Below are positions 63,911 to 64,000 of a stretch of 64,000 bases of DNA, piece after piece. Under the pieces are notes generated by a model that searched no databases, was not told the origin of the DNA, and was given only the letters and a program-made list of their open reading frames with translations. The stretch lies in NCBI RefSeq assembly GCF_030268965.1, contig NZ_BSSE01000002.1, positions 248,001 to 312,000 of the forward strand, given 5' to 3'. The stretch is from Microtetraspora sp. NBRC 16547. GTDB taxonomy: Bacteria > Actinomycetota > Actinomycetes > Streptosporangiales > Streptosporangiaceae. A program made the translations under genes and the position numbers. How positions within the stretch are numbered: the stretch's first letter is position 1; each line of letters starts with the position of its first letter.

Positions 63911-64000
63911 GATTAGGAGCACTCCTGGCGGTCATCGCCACCGCCCTCGGCGGCCTGACCGTGGTTCCCCAGCCCGCGGCCGCCGACACACCGACCGCCC
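63907..64000 (+). CDS. Secreted protein, 5' part only (runs off window)
   Basis: The ATG overlaps the beta-galactosidase stop (ATGA). The visible 31 residues form a Sec signal peptide (MRLGALLAVIATALGGLTVV, then a cleavage site near PAAAD). In many galactan-use operons the next gene is a secreted family 53 endo-beta-1,4-galactanase, which would fit, but nothing of the mature enzyme is visible here. Confidence 0.7.
   Translation, partial: MRLGALLAVIATALGGLTVVPQPAAADTPTA

Overview
The window is GC-rich, tightly packed DNA with frequent GTG/TTG starts and many ATGA/GTGA overlaps. It carries several actinobacterial hallmarks: an acyl-CoA carboxylase operon with a small epsilon subunit, an AfsR/SARP regulator, a DUF3073 protein, a PASTA-less membrane Ser/Thr kinase and a DUF222-HNH protein. 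Taken together these suggest a filamentous actinomycete, probably of the Streptosporangiales; that placement is inference from gene content. No rRNA, tRNA, CRISPR array, integrase or intact insertion sequence was recognised.

Layout. 0-5.6 kb: PolA-like polymerase, MFS exporter, Ser/Thr kinase. 5.7-17.2 kb: a nitrogen-scavenging block. An AllH/FdrA/AllG set (DUF2877, FdrA, DUF1116; the oxamate carbamoyltransferase families of purine catabolism) lies divergent from a PucR regulator. An S4 protein, a UraA-type permease and a three-subunit molybdenum hydroxylase (FAD, 2Fe-2S, Mo subunits) follow. 17.2-20.2 kb: a toxin-antitoxin-like remnant and cydAB (cytochrome bd oxidase) behind a dense cluster of palindromes. 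20.5-24.6 kb: lipoprotein polysaccharide deacetylase, CoxG-like SRPBCC protein, FrnE/DsbA oxidoreductase, thymidine kinase, small membrane protein. 24.8-28.7 kb: HyuA/HyuB (hydantoinase/oxoprolinase). 28.8-32.6 kb: secreted protein divergent from a large SARP-NB-ARC-TPR regulator, with SARP-like heptamer repeats between them. 32.9-38.8 kb: CoA-transferase translationally coupled to a fused carboxyltransferase, two orphan proteins, a nitrilase-family hydrolase and an aminotransferase. 38.8-43.3 kb: repeat-rich, partly AT-richer segment with a DUF4232 lipoprotein, a DUF222-HNH protein with a very large low-complexity linker, and DUF3073. 43.5-48.4 kb: ArsR regulator, acyl-CoA carboxylase operon (beta-epsilon-alpha) and a divergent TetR regulator. 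48.4-51 kb: homodimeric pyruvate dehydrogenase E1. 51.4-54.4 kb: a three-gene DyP-peroxidase cassette with two uncharacterised partners. 54.4-64 kb: BASS-type transporter, then a galactoside-use locus (GH36 alpha-galactosidase, ROK repressor, sugar ABC importer, GH42 beta-galactosidase, start of a secreted protein).

Three observations stand out. First, the DyP cassette couples a haem peroxidase to two conserved-looking but unnamed proteins. Second, the AllFGH-type cluster has no carbamate kinase beside it and is embedded with purine/pyrimidine transport and hydroxylase genes. Third, at least eleven genes carry short tandem duplications (11-21 bp units) overlapping or just following their stop codons, a recurrent pattern not explained by any mobile element seen here. 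Gene boundaries were chosen by Shine-Dalgarno placement, family length and overlaps; where a start is uncertain it is stated.
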